DNA from: Heterobasidion occidentale
Lineage: Eukaryota > Basidiomycota > Agaricomycetes > Russulales > Bondarzewiaceae
Assembly (NCBI GenBank): GCA_039111635.1
Contig: JBCAQO010000006.1
Coordinates: 682,001 to 746,000 of the forward strand
Reading direction: 5' to 3'
DNA: 64,000 nt
Part shown: positions 62,042 to 64,000 of the stretch, piece by piece
Layout of the letters: each line of letters opens with the position of its first letter
Position numbering within the stretch: the first letter of the stretch is position 1
Program-made: the position numbers and the translations under genes
Notes under the pieces: generated by a model
What the model was told of the DNA's origin: nothing
The model's input: only the letters and a program-made list of their open reading frames with translations
The model's database searches: none

Positions 62042-64000
62042 TTATTTGCCAGATGCCGCATGAGATCGTGTGGAGCGGACACCCACCGCAGATGGAATAG
62101 CACGAGCCTTACCCCTATTTCCTGTCTTCTTCTTAGAAGCCCCGGTCTCCACATCCTGCAAAGGATCAACATACTTGGGGATGTCAACAGCAGCTAGTGC
62201 AGCGGCAGGCTGTGCACCTGCCACTTTCTGCTGGCTGGCAGCTGGCAGTGTGACAGCAGCCGGAGGAGGTGCGCTAGTGGAAGGTGTTGATGCTACCGAG
62301 CGTGTGGGGCGGTGCACAGCAGTGACAGGGGGTGCAGCAGTAGAGAGTTCAGCAACGAGGGGTGCTGCAATCAATATTGGGACACTAGTGGATGCAGCAG
62401 CACGCAGCCCAGCAGTGTGCTGTGCAGAGACTGGGGGCACAATTGGGCTCGCAACTGGGCGAGTGGCTGAGCGTGCAACTGGGCGAGTGGCTGGGCGCGC
62501 AATTGGGTGAGTGGCTGGGCGTGCAATTGGGTGAGCAGCTGGACACACAATTGAGTGAGCGGCTGGATGAGCAAAAGCTGGGAGCGTACGAGGTACGACA
62601 TGATCGGTGTCTTCGATCTCTCCGATGTCTGCATCATAGAGGCCTTCTTCATCGTCCTCGCTGCCTTCATTGTCCTCACCTTCCTCGTCAACATAACCCC
62701 TATATTCAGTGCTGCTGTCTTCTTCAATGCCGTCACCATCTTCTTCAGCATCACCGCCCACACCCTCACCATCCATCGGGTTGTTATTGGTCAGCTGCAT
62801 CTTCATTAACAGGGCCGATATGCCACTCCCACCTCGCTGACCTCTGTTGACAGAAGCAACCAATGTTTGATCTGGTGACACAGCGGTTGAAAGAACCTGC
62901 TTGTTCAAGTGTGCGAACGTGGCCTTGATTGCTGAATTGGCCGCAGCGCCCTGGAGGAGGATCCCTTTATAGCTATTGAATCTTGACTTGTAGTCGATCT
63001 TAGCGAGCTTGCTGCTTTTGCTAAATTGAGTGTCCGTAGAAAGCAAAAAAAGCGCCTGCATAGGATTAGATATATCTCCAGAGTTGATATATATAGATAA
63101 AATCATACCATGATTGCCGCAAAGGCAACAGCGCCTGGGGTGATCACAGTGAGACCCCATTTCCGTGCAACGGGTGGTGTTCCTGTTGATTTGGTGGACA
63201 TGATGGAACCATCTGCAGCGACGGAGGTGGGGCCAAGCAGAGTGATACGAAGGATCTCCATAGAAAAAATGAGAAGGTTAGCAGCTTGCAACAAGACACA
63301 AACAAGAACTTACTCAGACAATGACTTCTGATCTAAAGAGGTAAGAGCTATCCAGGTTATCCGGGGGGAAAAATACCGTAGCGAGTTCAGGAAACTCCTT
63401 GAGGCCAGGCGGAGCAGCTAGGAGGGCTTGGATTCCAGATTCGGATTCACACGCATAACCATCCTCGAAGAAAGCACTGTCAATGTCTGGAAAGATTCTT
63501 GTGACCGAGGCACATAGTTTAGAAATAGTACTTGAGCATTGGGCAATGAGCGCTTCATTGAACTTGTGGGCAATTCAGCAAGGAAATAAAGAGCCGAAGA
63601 TGATCAACGTACCTTCTTTGCAAAGAAACTGTGGCCCATCATCATTGCATGGAGTTTTTGAGGAACAAAATTGTACAGGTCCGCCACAATGCCCTGTTGG
63701 ATAGCAAGCTGCGAACTATAACGTTTGCTGCTGGTCGCTACCATCATGGGGTGGGGTCGTTTGAAGAAAGCTCGGTCGATCCACGGCTCTTCCATGATAC
63801 CGAACTTGCGGCCAAGCAGCTTGATCTCCTCGTCGTACTTGGTGGCCACGTTACTGCTACCGCCACTCTGTCGCTGCCTGGACAGCTCGGCACGCAGACT
63901 TGCAAGATCGGTCTGCACTTTGCGCAGCTTCTTTCGCAGCTTCGCTATCATAAGGTGCGCATTTCGGATAACCTGGAGTAAAATAGAATCAAATAACAAT
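62042..64000 (-). CDS. Uncharacterised Agaricomycete family protein, 5' end outside the window
   Basis: No start is visible; the gene continues past the right edge. It begins with a coiled coil (AKLRKKLRKVQTDLASLRAEL), then YDEEIKLLGRKFGIMEEPWIDRAFF, FVPQKLHAMMMGHSFFAKK and IFPDIDSAFFEDGYACESESGIQALL. The core continues SMEILRITLLGPTSVAADGS ... KWGLTVITPGAVAFAAIM/ALFLLSTD ... SRFNSYKGILLQ. I recall this pattern from repeated, possibly mobile-element-associated mushroom genes of unknown function (perhaps the family catalogued as DUF6698, unverified). After an acidic segment comes a tandem eight-residue repeat of the form ARPATHPI (about 62,430-62,575) and an Ala/Pro-rich tail ending HAASGK. 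A 19-nt exon near 63,320 is needed to keep the frame and is uncertain. Confidence 0.65.
62430..62575 (-). repeat. Coding 24-bp tandem repeat (eight residues, about six copies)
   Basis: Units of the form GCTGGGCGTGCAATTGGGTGAGTG on the plus strand encode PATHPIAR-type octapeptides on the minus strand: AHSIVCPA, AHPIARPA, THPIARPA, TRPVARSA, TRPVASPI. Copies differ by a few bases, so length variation between strains is likely. Confidence 0.85.

Overview
The window looks like nuclear DNA of a basidiomycete, probably a mushroom-forming Agaricomycete. Coding regions are broken by many short introns of about 50-60 bases with GT-AG ends. The fungal-specific elongation factor 3 is present. Several proteins belong to families I know as expanded in Agaricomycetes: HSPA12-type Hsp70-like proteins, coiled-coil paralogs, microsomal P450s and membrane-anchored GH18 enzymes. 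No prokaryotic or viral genes were seen. All identifications come from reading motifs and splicing by eye; no database search was possible.

Layout. Bases 1-31,310 are mostly housekeeping: a SUB1/PC4 coactivator (minus) divergent from a giant TOM1-type HECT ubiquitin ligase (plus), then elongation factor 3 (plus), a homeodomain transcription factor (minus), an NDR-family AGC kinase (plus), and an MscS-type mechanosensitive channel with an EF hand (plus). Bases 31,827-43,000 are all on the minus strand: RPB3 with a Gly/Trp-rich tail, tRNA-Gly(GCC), a CCCH zinc-finger protein with a Gly/Trp-rich tract and coiled coils, a membrane-anchored GH18 chitinase, a small AT-hook-like nuclear protein and a cytochrome P450. 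Bases 43,000-48,500 are gene-poor and repeat-rich: a 692-bp terminal-inverted-repeat element with a 6-bp target duplication and two tandem arrays. Bases 48,565-53,269 hold a Cdc1/Ted1-like metallophosphoesterase and a BSD-domain protein (minus). Bases 53,527-60,440 form an accessory cluster: two coiled-coil paralogs on the minus strand flank an Hsp70-like gene on the plus strand. Bases 60,441-64,000 hold a palindrome, tandem repeats, a tRNA-like (SINE-like) fragment and a partial gene of an unnamed family with an eight-residue tandem repeat.

How the genes relate. The housekeeping genes are not a pathway, although SUB1 and RPB3 both act with RNA polymerase II. The paralog/Hsp70-like cluster is the clearest locally evolved unit. 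The sequence shows probable single-base indels in the HECT ligase (three) and the Hsp70-like gene (two). Because the HECT ligase is otherwise intact to its last residue, assembly errors are at least as likely as gene decay.
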